Assembly: GCF_020422885.1 (NCBI RefSeq)
Contig: NZ_CP084622.1
Coordinates: 4,173,001 to 4,237,000 of the forward strand
DNA length: 64,000 nt
Direction: 5' to 3'
Source: Mesobacillus sp. S13
GTDB taxonomy: Bacteria > Bacillota > Bacilli > Bacillales > Cytobacillaceae
Below the pieces are notes generated by a model. That model saw only the letters and a list, made by a program, of their open reading frames with translations. It had not been told where the DNA came from and searched no databases. Positions 52,385 to 62,386 of this stretch are shown one piece after another; positions within the stretch are counted from its first letter, which is position 1; the number at the start of each line of letters is the position of its first letter. The translations under genes and the position numbers were made by a program.

Positions 52385-53725
52385 ATGGAGAAAGAACAAT
52401 GGTCATCGAAAATCGGGTTCATTCTGGCCGCAGCAGGGTCAGCAATTGGCATCGGAGCGATCTGGAAGCTGCCCTATGTAACGGGAGTAAGCGGCGGCGG
52501 AGCGTTTTTCCTGATGTTTATCTTATTTTCATTATTCATCGGGTTGCCATTATTGCTTGCGGAGTTTGTCATCGGCCGCAGCACTGGGAAGGAAGCGATC
52601 CGTGCCTACCTGGAAATCGCGCCGAAAAGCCAATGGTATTTGATTGGGATACTCGGTGTCGTCACCAGCTTCGTGCTGCTTAGCTTCTATAGCGTAGTCG
52701 GCGGCTGGATCAGCCTTTATTTCATAAAAGGACTGGCTGGCAAAGTGGTTGAAGATGGAACAAATTATGGGGACTTGTTCGGACAGACGATCAGCAGTCC
52801 ATGGAGCGTGCTCGCTGCCCAGGCTGCCTTCTTATTGATTACGATTATTGTCGTCGCCAAAGGAATTCAATCCGGAATTGAAAAAGCAAGCAAAATCCTG
52901 ATGCCGGCGTTGTTCCTGCTTTTCATCATCTTGATCATCCGCTCACTGACGCTGGAAAACGCGCTTCAAGGCGTGAAATTTTTCCTTGCGCCAGATTTTT
53001 CAAGCATCACGTCGGAAAGCATCCTGTTCGCGATGGGACAATCATTTTTCTCCCTGAGTGTCGGCGTATCGGTCATGGTCACCTATAGCTCATACCTGCC
53101 TAAGAAAGGCAGCATTGTACAGCCTGCACTGTCAGTTGTCGGGATGAACCTGTTTATTGCACTGCTTGCCGGGCTGGCAATCTTCCCTGCGGTTTTCTCA
53201 CTCGGATTTGAACCAGCAGAAGGACCTGGATTGCTATTCGTCGTCCTTCCAGCTGTTTTTGAAAAAATGTTCCTAGGTGAACTTTTCCTGCTGCTGTTCT
53301 TGGCCTTATTCCTGTTCGCGACCCTCACTTCGGCATTTTCGATGCTGGAAATTGTCGTCGCCACCCTTGCGAAAGGCGACCCGAAGCAGCGCACCAGATT
53401 TGCCTGGATTGCCGGCGGCTTGATTTTCCTGCTTGGCATTCCTTCAGCCCTGTCATTCGGGACCTTGGCGGAAGCAACCATTTTCGAGAAAAACATCTTT
53501 GACACGGCCGACTTCCTTGTAAGCAACATCCTGATGCCACTAGGAGTCTTGTTGATTTCGATTTTCGTACCGCTGAAAATCAAAAAAGAAGTATTGCGGC
53601 AGGAGCTGCTAAAAGATTCAAAAGGAGGCAGTCTGCTTTTCAACCTTTGGTACAATGTGATGAGATTCATCGTGCCTGTGGTGATCATCATCGTATTCCT
53701 TGATTCATTAGGAGTATTAAAATAG
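52385..53725 (+). CDS. NSS (SNF) family sodium-dependent amino-acid transporter
   Basis: The 446-residue LeuT-fold protein has about 11-12 helices and the Na+-binding start [31 protein letters not shown]. It should take up an amino acid with sodium. The T-box leader with a probable Phe codon suggests phenylalanine or another aromatic amino acid. It starts at ATG 52385 behind AAGGGAG and ends at a strong terminator. Confidence 0.9.
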   Translation: MEKEQWSSKIGFILAAAGSAIGIGAIWKLPYVTGVSGGGAFFLMFILFSLFIGLPLLLAEFVIGRSTGKEAIRAYLEIAPKSQWYLIGILGVVTSFVLLSFYSVVGGWISLYFIKGLAGKVVEDGTNYGDLFGQTISSPWSVLAAQAAFLLITIIVVAKGIQSGIEKASKILMPALFLLFIILIIRSLTLENALQGVKFFLAPDFSSITSESILFAMGQSFFSLSVGVSVMVTYSSYLPKKGSIVQPALSVVGMNLFIALLAGLAIFPAVFSLGFEPAEGPGLLFVVLPAVFEKMFLGELFLLLFLALFLFATLTSAFSMLEIVVATLAKGDPKQRTRFAWIAGGLIFLLGIPSALSFGTLAEATIFEKNIFDTADFLVSNILMPLGVLLISIFVPLKIKKEVLRQELLKDSKGGSLLFNLWYNVMRFIVPVVIIIVFLDSLGVLK

Positions 53726-53754
53726 GAAGCTGACAAAACGTCAGCTTCTTTTTT
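53726..53754 (+). terminator. Terminator after the NSS transporter
   Basis: GAAGCTGAC pairs with GTCAGCTTC, followed by TTTTTT. Confidence 0.9.
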
Positions 53755-53897
53755 CATTTTGGATTTGGGTCTACCTCCATCTGAACACCTTGTGTTGTTC
53801 ACGTTTTCTTCAAGCAGCCATTCAAACTAGCAGAAGTATAATTTTTCCCATTAAGGCAAAAGCTTTTGAGTAGATGACTGCACCGGAGGGATTTTTG

Positions 53898-55406
53898 ATG
53901 TTCTTCAAGAAAAAGAAAGCCGAAGCCAGCACCAGCATGAATCAAAAAAACCTCGAAGACAAGGAATTAATCCCTGTAAATGGGGCTGAATTCACCCAAA
54001 AGATGAAGGAGCACTTTCATGATAGTGCGGATTTAAATGTTAAGGAACTCCCAAATGGATTTACTTTAATTTTTTTCGATACTTTAACAGATAAGAAGAT
54101 GATGAATGAAGATGTACTCGCTCGTCTCGAGAATGCACAAGCTTCACCAAACGATGCGATCAAGCATATTACCGTTTCCAGCACTTCTAAACTGAAATAT
54201 ATCGAAGATGTGATTGATTCGATTTTACACGGAGCAGTAGCCGTCCATTCGCCAGGACACCCCGTCATCATCACCGCAATGGTGGGCACACAGGAAAACC
54301 GTTCATTGACCCGACCGGAGAATGAGTCACAGGTATTGGGATCTCAAATAGCCTTTAATGAGAGCATGGCAACGAATATTTCCCTTATCCGCAGGTATCT
54401 CACCAACCCCAATATTTGCAATGAAAGCTTTACTATAGGAAAGCAAACGAGGTCAGGAGTTTCGCTCCTTTATATGAAAGGAATTGCTGATGAAGAGATG
54501 GTTGACAGGATGCGAGAAAGAATCAAAAACATTCAAATTGACAGCATTCTTGATAGTTCGATCCTGGTTCAATTGATAGAGGATAATTCATTGGCCATTT
54601 TTCCGCAAATGCTGATGACAGAAAGGCCTGACCGTGCCTGTGCATGGCTGCTTAACGGAAAATTGGTTGTCCTTGTAGACGGAAGCGTACAGGTAATCGG
54701 TGCGCCGCATACTTTCATTGAATTTTTCCAAAGCATGGAAGATCAAAGTGTACGGTGGCAAATCGCTACTTTCCTTCGAGGATTAAGGATTTTTTCGATG
54801 GTTGTGTCCATTTTCTTCACGCCAATTTATGTAGCTTCATTGACGTTCCATTACGAAATCATCCCTCAGACCCTGCTCATCCCTCTGGGTGAATCAAGGT
54901 CCAAGGTTCCTTTCCCGCCTATAATCGAGGCATTACTGCTGGAAACGATGATTGAGCTCTTGAGGGAAGCTGGAGCCCGCTTGCCGACAAAAGTCGGCCA
55001 GACAATGGGTATCGTAGGTGGTATCGTTGTTGGTACAGCTGCCGTGGACGCTGGATTCACGAGTAATATTCTGATTATCATCATAGCCGTTAGTGCGCTT
55101 GCATCCTTTACGACTCCAAGTTATATGATGGGCAATGTCATCAGGGTATTACGATTCCCATTGATTATCCTTGCAGGATTTTGGGGCTTTTATGGCCTTA
55201 TGGTCGGCTTCTGCTTCCTTCTGATCCACTTAATCAGGCAATCAAGCTTAGGCAGTCCATTTCTCGCACCATTTTATCCGCCCCGGCTTGCCGATTGGCG
55301 GGATAGCATCATCCGCATGCCAATAGGATGGACAAATACAAGACCAGCACAATCGAGGCCACAGGACAAACTGAAATACAATGCTCGCAAATCTGAGAAA
55401 AAGTAA
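53898..55406 (+). CDS. Spore germination protein, GerAA/GerKA-type A subunit
   Basis: The 502-residue protein has a large N-terminal soluble domain (about 1-270) and five or so membrane helices, with GerA-type motifs such as TERPDRACAWLLNGKLVVLVDGS and PFPPIIEALLLETMIELLREAG. A subunits form the germinant-gated channel of the inner spore membrane. ATG 53898 is chosen since GGAGGG precedes it; the frame extends to 53874 without a site. It starts a three-gene gerABC operon. Confidence 0.92.
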   Translation: MFFKKKKAEASTSMNQKNLEDKELIPVNGAEFTQKMKEHFHDSADLNVKELPNGFTLIFFDTLTDKKMMNEDVLARLENAQASPNDAIKHITVSSTSKLKYIEDVIDSILHGAVAVHSPGHPVIITAMVGTQENRSLTRPENESQVLGSQIAFNESMATNISLIRRYLTNPNICNESFTIGKQTRSGVSLLYMKGIADEEMVDRMRERIKNIQIDSILDSSILVQLIEDNSLAIFPQMLMTERPDRACAWLLNGKLVVLVDGSVQVIGAPHTFIEFFQSMEDQSVRWQIATFLRGLRIFSMVVSIFFTPIYVASLTFHYEIIPQTLLIPLGESRSKVPFPPIIEALLLETMIELLREAGARLPTKVGQTMGIVGGIVVGTAAVDAGFTSNILIIIIAVSALASFTTPSYMMGNVIRVLRFPLIILAGFWGFYGLMVGFCFLLIHLIRQSSLGSPFLAPFYPPRLADWRDSIIRMPIGWTNTRPAQSRPQDKLKYNARKSEKK

Positions 55407-55422
55407 AGTTGTGGTGTTACAG

Positions 55423-56550
55423 ATGAAGGTGTTAATCGAGCCAAAACCTCATACAATGGTCAATACTTTCCTGCTGTTTTTTATTGTCCATTCCATGCAG
55501 ATAGGTGTAGGCATTCAAGGCTACCAGCGAATCATCTATCTGGAAGCAAAGCATGACGCCTGGATCTCCGTTATCCTCGGCGGAATCGCCACTGCCATAG
55601 TCGGCTTTGTCATGGTGAAAACGATGGATGCCTATGAATCCTCAGACCTTTTTGGGATTCAATACGATGTAATGGGGAGATGGATTGGCAATTTCCTGAA
55701 TTTCCTTTTCGTCCTGTACTTTCTTGGCGCCTTCCATATTATCGTCCGCAACTATATCGAAGTGATACAGGCATGGATTTTTCCAGAGGTACCTAACTGG
55801 CTTCTGGCCCTTACACTTGTCTACCTTGTGTACTACGGCCTGAACGGCGGGCTGCGGACAATTGTTGGCGTCAGTTTCTTCAGCGTGGTTTTATCTTTAT
55901 GGCTGATCCTCATGCTCGCCTATCCATTTCAGTTTGCCAATTGGAATTATTTATTTCCGATACTGGAATCCAGCCTGACAGAAATCGCAATGGGAGCAAA
56001 ACAAATGACCTTTACGGCAATCGGTTTTGAGATTATCCTGGTGATTTTTCCTTTTTTAAAAGAAAAGGAGAAGGTCCATAAACATATGCAGCTGGGCTTA
56101 CTATTCACCACCGTTTTATATCTTGCGCTGATGGTCGTCTCCCTGGCTTATTTCAGCGGAGGCCAGCTGGAAAGGACGATATGGGGCACACTTTCACTTT
56201 TTAAAATCGTCCGATTTCCTTTTATTGAACGATTCGAGTATGTTGCGATCACCTTCTGGATCTTGCTGGTTCTCCCTAACCTCATGCTGTATTTGTGGGC
56301 AGCAACACGCGGAGTGTCAAGAATGCTGAATAAAAAGGAGAAGAAGGTCGGCTGGATACTGCTGGCCATTATCTATTTAACCCTGGTATATCCATTGAAC
56401 AGGACCCAAATCAACATGATGAATGATTATTTTGCCAAAGGAGCATTTTATCTCATCTTTGGTTATCCATTTCTCCTTTATGCTGCTGTTTTAATCAAGA
56501 AGAAATTTTTAAGAAAAAAGGGTGGAGCCAATGCAGAAAACCATCACTAG
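55423..56550 (+). CDS. Spore germination protein, GerAB-type B subunit
   Basis: The 375-residue protein has about ten membrane helices of the APC-superfamily endospore germination permease type. B subunits bind the germinant. ATG 55423 gives a start 16 bases after the A gene; its ribosome-binding site is weak and nearby GTG codons are possible. The 3' end overlaps the C gene by 20 bases. Confidence 0.9.
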   Translation: MKVLIEPKPHTMVNTFLLFFIVHSMQIGVGIQGYQRIIYLEAKHDAWISVILGGIATAIVGFVMVKTMDAYESSDLFGIQYDVMGRWIGNFLNFLFVLYFLGAFHIIVRNYIEVIQAWIFPEVPNWLLALTLVYLVYYGLNGGLRTIVGVSFFSVVLSLWLILMLAYPFQFANWNYLFPILESSLTEIAMGAKQMTFTAIGFEIILVIFPFLKEKEKVHKHMQLGLLFTTVLYLALMVVSLAYFSGGQLERTIWGTLSLFKIVRFPFIERFEYVAITFWILLVLPNLMLYLWAATRGVSRMLNKKEKKVGWILLAIIYLTLVYPLNRTQINMMNDYFAKGAFYLIFGYPFLLYAAVLIKKKFLRKKGGANAENHH

Positions 56551-57658
56551 ACTTACAATTTTGCTGCTAGTGCCCATTTTGCTCATCGGTTGTGCTGATC
56601 CAAAGACACTTGAGCGAATGGGATTGATTACAACCATTGGTTATGACCTTACGGAGGATGGGAAAATCCTAACTACAATGGTGTTGCTCCAGATCGATCC
56701 CGAAGCTCCACAAAATTTTGCTGTCCTTACCACGAAAGCGGATACCACCAAAGGGGCAAGAATCAAGGCTGACCTGAAGAGCCCAAAAAAGTTGCAATCC
56801 GGCCAGCTGCGGGTTGCCCTTTTCAGTGATGAAATCGTCAAGAAAGGACTTGTCACTCTGGCTGACACCCTTGCAAGGGATCCTGCCATCAGTGATCTTA
56901 CTTATTTAGCTGTTGTTGAAGGAAATGTGAATAAAATGCTAAATATGGAAAATAAGAAGTTTTCAGATATAAGCCAGCTGATTTATAAAGAATTGGACCA
57001 AAACATCAAAGGCGAAACCATTCCTTCAGCAACACTGCAGGAAGTCATGCATGATTACTATTCTGATGGTATCGATCCATCTATGCCGATCTTAAAAGTG
57101 AGCAATGGGGAAATTCAAATCACCGGCATGGCCTTGATTAAAAGAGACAAGATGGTCGGTAAAATCGGCATCGAAGATTCATTTTATTTAAAATTGATCA
57201 ACGACCGCTATACTGCTGGTTCGATTGAAATGTCAATCAGCAATGAGGGAATAAAATATCTTCAGCAACCGGAAGGAACTGATAAGTTAGTCGTTGTTTT
57301 AGACACGATAAGAAGCAACAGCCATATCAATCTCATTAACAAAGAAAAGCTTGAATTTGATTTAAAAATAAAGCTGAACACAAGGCTAATGGAAATCAAC
57401 CAGGCGGTGGACCTCAAGAATCCAGCCAATCTGAAGCAAATCGATAAAGAACTGAGCAAAAAAATGGAAGATGATTTAGGAAAATTCATCGCAAAAACAA
57501 GAGAACTCGGTACAGACCCCTTCGGCTTTGGAGAAATTTATCGTAAAAGCGTCAGAGATTCAAACATGACGGCCGAGAAATGGCACGAGATGTATCCCGA
57601 AAGCAAAGTCAATGTGAAGATTGATTTGGAGATTGTTAGGACCGGGGTAGTGGAGTAG
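56531..57658 (+). CDS. Spore germination lipoprotein, Ger(x)C family
   Basis: The 375-residue protein has a lipoprotein signal (QKTITRLTILLLVPILLIGC) and Ger(x)C domains (about 25-190 and 200-370). It sits on the outer face of the inner spore membrane. ATG 56531 is chosen behind GGGTGGAG; the GTG at 56522 lies within that site. It depends on Lgt, encoded in this window. With the two upstream genes it forms a complete receptor; the germinant is not predictable. Confidence 0.92.
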   Translation: MQKTITRLTILLLVPILLIGCADPKTLERMGLITTIGYDLTEDGKILTTMVLLQIDPEAPQNFAVLTTKADTTKGARIKADLKSPKKLQSGQLRVALFSDEIVKKGLVTLADTLARDPAISDLTYLAVVEGNVNKMLNMENKKFSDISQLIYKELDQNIKGETIPSATLQEVMHDYYSDGIDPSMPILKVSNGEIQITGMALIKRDKMVGKIGIEDSFYLKLINDRYTAGSIEMSISNEGIKYLQQPEGTDKLVVVLDTIRSNSHINLINKEKLEFDLKIKLNTRLMEINQAVDLKNPANLKQIDKELSKKMEDDLGKFIAKTRELGTDPFGFGEIYRKSVRDSNMTAEKWHEMYPESKVNVKIDLEIVRTGVVE

Positions 57659-57673
57659 AATATTCAGGCAAAG

Positions 57674-57708
57674 CAAAAGCGGGAGGCCTTTAATAGGTCT
57701 CCCGCTTT
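57674..57708. terminator. Bidirectional terminator between gerC and minJ
   Basis: AAAGCGGGAGGCCT pairs with AGGTCTCCCGCTTT around TTAAT. Confidence 0.88.
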
Positions 57709-58921
57709 ACACGACTTCACTGTCCCACTTCTTTTCATCCTGTACAAAAAGGATGCCTAATTCGTGATGGTCGCCTTCATACAACGCTCTTTGCACGAAG
57801 CGAATCTGCCCGTTCGTATCGAGGACTTCCAGCTTGCAATGCGCCCTATTCCGAGACAAAACCTCGTAAAATGATTGTTCATCATGAACATTCGTGCCAT
57901 TGACCTTTGTGACAAGCTCGCCTACACCAAGAGCCATTTTATCGGCAGGAGATTCTGGCAGGATACCGAGAATCATCACACCATGGTTCTTTTTCGAAAA
58001 ATAGAACGGCCTGCCCTCTTCTTGCATTCGCTGGGTCAAAGTCAGGGCTTCTCGCCCGATGATGGCGAGCGACACAGCAGCCACGGAAGCGATTGGATAC
58101 CAGTAACCCGCTGCCGCTATCAGTGTAATCAGGATTCCGAGGCCTGTTACACGGCTGCCCAGCTGTTGGACCGCTTCTTTAGGCAGCATCCCCTGGACTT
58201 GCTGATGCATACCGATCGCAAACGGCACAAGAATCAATGAATATGTATTGTCTCCAAGGGCGAACACTGGCCACCACTCGAATGGCAGCGTCAGCACACT
58301 GCCCGGCACAAGCATGAATGCCGGAACCACCCACAGGCGTTTAACCTCATGAACACCAACCGTTTGGCCGCGCTTGCTCTTCTTCAATTTAGGTGAAGTC
58401 CCCTTTTTCCCATTTCGTAAAATAAGGAACCCTTCGCCAATCGTCAATAATGCTAATAAAATTGCAATCGATGGATAGATTTTTTCATCAAGGGTTGAGA
58501 ATAAGTCGCCTGCTAATGGAAGGTCGATTTCCTTTCCTGATAGGAAGATTAATGCGAAAAACGCCGCTCCGATCGTATAGGCAGGTGTAAGCAGCCTGAC
58601 TTTTGTTAGCAGACTCAACAGGAGTGTTGCTGTGGCAACCAAAACAATGGCCGCAAATGGAATTGCAATTCCCGCCGCTATGACAATGATGGAGATAACG
58701 AGACCCACCAGCAATCCCAACGAAACCAGCTGCCTGAGTTCAAAATAAGCATCCTGCGCCCGCACCGTGAAGTTCTTCCGTTCCCGCCTCACACGCGAAA
58801 CACCAAGGACCGCCGCTATAATAAAAGAATAATAGAACACAGGGTGAAGCAGAAGCCTGCCCGTCCCTTTCAAAAGTTCAATGAACCAATCCTGTGCCAC
58901 CCCTATGTCACCAGCCTTCAA
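57707..58921 (-). CDS. minJ: Division-site membrane protein MinJ with C-terminal PDZ domain
   Basis: MinJ links DivIVA to MinD in B. subtilis and so places the Min system at septum and poles. The 404-residue protein has about seven helices (to about 300) and a PDZ domain (about 305-395) with HGVMILGILPESPADKMALGVGELVTKVNG. Gene order minJ-ctpB-ftsX-ftsE matches B. subtilis. Length fits MinJ. Confidence 0.9.
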   Translation of the reverse strand: MKAGDIGVAQDWFIELLKGTGRLLLHPVFYYSFIIAAVLGVSRVRRERKNFTVRAQDAYFELRQLVSLGLLVGLVISIIVIAAGIAIPFAAIVLVATATLLLSLLTKVRLLTPAYTIGAAFFALIFLSGKEIDLPLAGDLFSTLDEKIYPSIAILLALLTIGEGFLILRNGKKGTSPKLKKSKRGQTVGVHEVKRLWVVPAFMLVPGSVLTLPFEWWPVFALGDNTYSLILVPFAIGMHQQVQGMLPKEAVQQLGSRVTGLGILITLIAAAGYWYPIASVAAVSLAIIGREALTLTQRMQEEGRPFYFSKKNHGVMILGILPESPADKMALGVGELVTKVNGTNVHDEQSFYEVLSRNRAHCKLEVLDTNGQIRFVQRALYEGDHHELGILFVQDEKKWDSEVV

Positions 58922-59140
58922 AAATTACATGATATTAAGCTTATTCTATCAAATCTAGGTGGCAAAACCTATCAATAGTTGAGGAATATTGATGGGATTT
59001 TTTTCTTGTGGATCTATTGCGGGTGATTTTGCTGTAGATTCAGGTTCTGTTGGTGTAGATTCGGTCTAATTCGCTTATTTGAGTGCATTGATTTCACGAA
59101 AACTCATCAGATTAGGGTGTTATTTGGGTTTAAAGATGCA

Positions 59141-59285
59141 CTGGAAAAATTTTTCTGTTCGTTCAACCCGATAATTGCACGCTCATCATTAATAATTGCA
59201 CAGAGACGACTGATAATTGCGCGTTCACTAACCGTAATTGCGGCTTCACCTTCATTAATTGCACCTTCATCCAAAATAAGGAAAA
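59141..59285 (+). repeat. Family B 145-bp phrase element, copy 3
   Basis: It starts CTGGAAAAATTTTTCTGTT and ends TCATCCAAAATAAGGAAAA. Five TAATTGCRC-type phrases start at 59172, 59193, 59214, 59235 and 59256, each 21 apart; the fourth is TAATTGCGG. Length and layout equal copies 1 and 2. It lies between codirectional minJ and ctpB in a 402-base gap, which also has two TGTAGATTC phrases 21 bases apart near 59033 and 59054. Confidence 0.9.
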
Positions 59286-59322
59286 GCTGCACCCGATATA
59301 ATCTCGAGTACAGCTTCTTTTG
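59283..59322 (-). terminator. Weak terminator after ctpB
   Basis: On the minus strand AAGCTGTACTCG pairs with CGGGTGCAGCTT (some G-U pairs), followed by TTCC. It overlaps the end of the family B element. Confidence 0.45.
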
Positions 59323-59323
59323 C

Positions 59324-60775
59324 TCATTTCGCCAGCAGCCTCAATGCGGTCTGCAGCTGTAAGTCGTTTTCTTCTTGTTTCATCGCTTCTCTCGCTGCAT
59401 CCTCGAGTGAGGTGGCTGTTTTTGCATCAATGACACCTGTTACGGTCATGTCATTTTTCCGCTGGAATGCTTTGACGGCCATTTCGGTCATGCCGCTGTA
59501 GTAGCCATCAGTACGGCCCGGCTCAAATCCGAGACCAGCGAGGATTTCCTGGGCGTTTTTGACCTGCTCGTTATTCATATCGAGCTTGAGCGGCTTTTCA
59601 GCCTGGATGGGATGGGTATCATACAGTGCCGGCTGATTGACCTCGACAGTTGGCTCGATGCCTTTTTTATGGATCCAATTGCCATCCGGCGTCAGCCATT
59701 TGAACAGCGTCAGCTTGATATTGCTGCCATCCCCCATCGGCACAGCCTGCTGGACTGTCCCTTTGCCGAAGGTCTTTTCGCCAATGACTGGATAGCCGCC
59801 TGCTTCCTTCAATGCCCCAGCCAGAATTTCCGATGCAGATGCACTGCCATCGTCTGTTAACACCGCAACACGATATTGTTTCGCTTTTTCCAGATTGGAG
59901 AAATAACGAGTCTTATCCCCGCTGCGTTCCTCGATTTGGTAAAGTGGTTTCGTTTTAGGAATAAGCTCACGCAGAATTTCTTCGACACTGGAGAGCAGCC
60001 CCCCAGGATTGCCGCGCACATCGATCAGCAGCGCATCCATTCCTTCTTTTTCAAAGGCCTTAAGTTCCTTATTGAATTCCTTGGATGTATCCTCCGAAAA
60101 AGAGGTAATCTCCATATAGCCAATCTTCTCGCCATTCACCTTTTTCATGTCGGCATGGACGGTAATCTGCGGGATTTCGTCGCGAATCACTTTCACCTGA
60201 AGCGGATCTTTCAAGCCTTTACGCTCAATTTCCAGCATAACAGGAGTCCCTTTTTTACCACGAATCTTCAACGTCGCTTCATATAAATCCAATCCCTCTA
60301 TACTCTCGCCATCGACCTTTAAAATTTGATCATTCGGCTTCAGCCCCGCCTTCTCTGCGGGTGAATTTTTAAAAGGAGAAACGATCACAATTTTTCCATC
60401 GACCGTACTGACCTCTGCACCAATCCCTTCAAAAGACGACTCCAGCGTCTCGTTGAATTGTTTGGCCGTCTCCTTGTCCATATAGACAGAATAAGGATCC
60501 TCCAGCTTTGAAAGCATGCCCTGGATTGCGCCTTCTATCAGCTCATCTTCTTCCACCTTTTCAACGTAACTGTTAAAAATTAAACTGTATGCCTGCTCGA
60601 CTTTTTCGAGACTGCTAGCATCGCCAGCATGTGCACCCACCTGATTTTTCAGAGGCACGATTTGGCGTTCCAGAACCCCCGCCTTGCTTTCATACCATTG
60701 CATGCCGGCGTATGTACTCCCCGCTCCAGTCAGCAGCGAGCCCGCCATCAAAATGGGAATCCACTTACGTTCCAT
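59324..60775 (-). CDS. ctpB: Carboxy-terminal processing protease CtpB
   Basis: CtpB is an S41 PDZ protease; in B. subtilis it is made in the forespore and cuts SpoIVFA to trigger sigma-K activation. The 483-residue protein has an N-terminal membrane anchor, a PDZ domain (about 95-180), the S41 domain with Ser in DDGSASASEILAGAL and Lys in GEKTFGKGTVQ, and a C-terminal peptidoglycan-binding domain (about 400-460; DGYYSGMTEMAVKAFQRKNDMTVTG). ATG 60775 sits seven bases behind GGGGAGGAG. Confidence 0.92.
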   Translation of the reverse strand: MERKWIPILMAGSLLTGAGSTYAGMQWYESKAGVLERQIVPLKNQVGAHAGDASSLEKVEQAYSLIFNSYVEKVEEDELIEGAIQGMLSKLEDPYSVYMDKETAKQFNETLESSFEGIGAEVSTVDGKIVIVSPFKNSPAEKAGLKPNDQILKVDGESIEGLDLYEATLKIRGKKGTPVMLEIERKGLKDPLQVKVIRDEIPQITVHADMKKVNGEKIGYMEITSFSEDTSKEFNKELKAFEKEGMDALLIDVRGNPGGLLSSVEEILRELIPKTKPLYQIEERSGDKTRYFSNLEKAKQYRVAVLTDDGSASASEILAGALKEAGGYPVIGEKTFGKGTVQQAVPMGDGSNIKLTLFKWLTPDGNWIHKKGIEPTVEVNQPALYDTHPIQAEKPLKLDMNNEQVKNAQEILAGLGFEPGRTDGYYSGMTEMAVKAFQRKNDMTVTGVIDAKTATSLEDAAREAMKQEENDLQLQTALRLLAK

Positions 60776-60934
60776 TGCCAAACTCCTCCCCGTTTACCGC
60801 ATCAACTGCTCCTCTGCCGTAAAAATTTCTATGATTCCCATTATATGACGAAGAGGGACAGGGTATGAAGGATTAATTTTGGAGGCATGGACACTCTGGT
60901 TATATTTTACAAGTTTCTGAGAGTTTTAATCGGG

Positions 60935-60968
60935 AAAAAGAAAAAGGAAGAGACGTGGGTCTCTTCCT
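60935..60968 (-). terminator. Terminator after the M23 hydrolase gene
   Basis: GGAAGAGAC pairs with GTCTCTTCC, followed on the minus strand by TTTTTCTTTTTC. Confidence 0.88.
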
Positions 60969-60975
60969 TAGTGCA

Positions 60976-62286
60976 TTACCAGTATGCAGCTGGATTAACA
61001 GCGTTTGATTTAGACGCATTCCAAGAGCCTTTATGAAGCTCGAAGTGCAAGTGCTGGCCGTATGATTGTCCTGTGTTACCCATTGTTCCTATACGCTGAC
61101 CTCTTGATACTACTTGCCCATTGCTTACTTGACGATTGCTCATATGTGCATATACAGTCGTCCATGTTTGTCCATTGATTGAGTGCGCGACAAATATAGC
61201 ATTTCCATAGCTGGAAGAGTAATAAGAACGAATGACAACTCCGTCTGCCGCTGCATAAATAGGTACATTAGCTCCTCGGTTGGCAATATCGACTCCCGCA
61301 TGGAAAGTACCCCAGCGCTGGCCAATTCCAGAAGTGACGCGACCGCTTGCCGGCATGATAATCATCCCGCCTGAAGACGGTGGTTCTGATACAACTGGTT
61401 CTGGATCTGGAGTTGAACTGCTTCCTCCACTGCTCTTAGCTGCCGCTGCTGCTGCTGCTTTCCTTTGTCTTTCAAGTTCTGCTTGTCTTGCTTTTTCAGC
61501 TTGACGCTTTTTCTCCAACTCAATAGCCTGAACCATTGCAGCTTCCTGTTCTTTTAGAAGCTTTGCTTCTTCTTCCATCTCCATTGCTTCCGCATGCATC
61601 TGCTCTTCTTCATGCTTAAGAGTGCTCATAAGCTCATTCTTTTGCTTGATTTGTGCATTCAGCTTAACCGTCAAAGCCTCAAGATCTTTTTTCATTTCTT
61701 TAAGGTTATTAAGCTTGGTTTCTACTTCTTGTTGCTTCGTTTCAAGTTCTTCTTTATCCCTTGCATGCTGTTCAAGAATGCCCTTGTCAGCTTGTACAAT
61801 TGTCGTGACAGCGCTCACCCGGTCAATGAAGTCACTGAAGCTATTTGCTCCGAGCAATACGTCAATATAGTTTACTGTACTTCCATTTTCCTGAAGGGAG
61901 CGTGCCTTGTCCTTTAACAGTTCATTACGTTGATCAATACGCTTTACCAATTCAGCAATTTCGCCCTTTAGTAGCTCAATTTCTTCAGTTGTCTGCGCAA
62001 TTTCAGCATTCTTTGCTGCGATTTTCTCTTCGGCATCATTAACGGCAAAATCAAGCTTCTTGATTTGGTCATTCAGTGCCTGCTGCTCGTTCTGCAGCTC
62101 GCCGATTTGAGACTTTTTCTCATTTATTTCAGCATTAATTCCAGAACGTTGATTTTTCAGTTCATTTTTCTGTTTTTGCATTTCCGAAATGCTTGCTGCT
62201 GTTGCTTGGTTTATTGATAATGGGCTAAGCAAAGAACCCAGGCTTAAAGTACTGACTACTGCTAGTGAGAGTATCTGCTTTTTCAC
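60976..62286 (-). CDS. Coiled-coil M23 peptidoglycan hydrolase, EnvC/PcsB-like
   Basis: The 436-residue secreted protein has a signal peptide (1-31), a long coiled coil (about 33-290), an Ala/Lys-rich and Ser/Pro linker, and an M23 LytM domain (about 320-436). The zinc and catalytic residues are present: FHAGVDIA (His and Asp), VYAHMS and HLHFEL. It is thus an active-looking endopeptidase, unlike degenerate EnvC of E. coli. It directly follows ftsEX, which control such hydrolases in other bacteria by coiled-coil contacts, so it is the likely FtsEX client here. It starts at GTG 62286 behind GAGGGG. Confidence 0.88.
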   Translation of the reverse strand: MKKQILSLAVVSTLSLGSLLSPLSINQATAASISEMQKQKNELKNQRSGINAEINEKKSQIGELQNEQQALNDQIKKLDFAVNDAEEKIAAKNAEIAQTTEEIELLKGEIAELVKRIDQRNELLKDKARSLQENGSTVNYIDVLLGANSFSDFIDRVSAVTTIVQADKGILEQHARDKEELETKQQEVETKLNNLKEMKKDLEALTVKLNAQIKQKNELMSTLKHEEEQMHAEAMEMEEEAKLLKEQEAAMVQAIELEKKRQAEKARQAELERQRKAAAAAAAKSSGGSSSTPDPEPVVSEPPSSGGMIIMPASGRVTSGIGQRWGTFHAGVDIANRGANVPIYAAADGVVIRSYYSSSYGNAIFVAHSINGQTWTTVYAHMSNRQVSNGQVVSRGQRIGTMGNTGQSYGQHLHFELHKGSWNASKSNAVNPAAYW

Positions 62287-62386
62287 TAGATCTGTTCCCC
62301 TCTCTTACTCATGATAGTTTCGTAACTTTGTCTTTCTATCTATCGTCTATTGGCTATGTAGTGTTAAGGAAGAACTGCAATCTTCC

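Noticed and set aside
53083..53802. 239-codon minus-strand frame opposite the NSS transporter
   Set aside because: It is antisense to a conserved transporter and includes the terminator; no start site or family match is visible.
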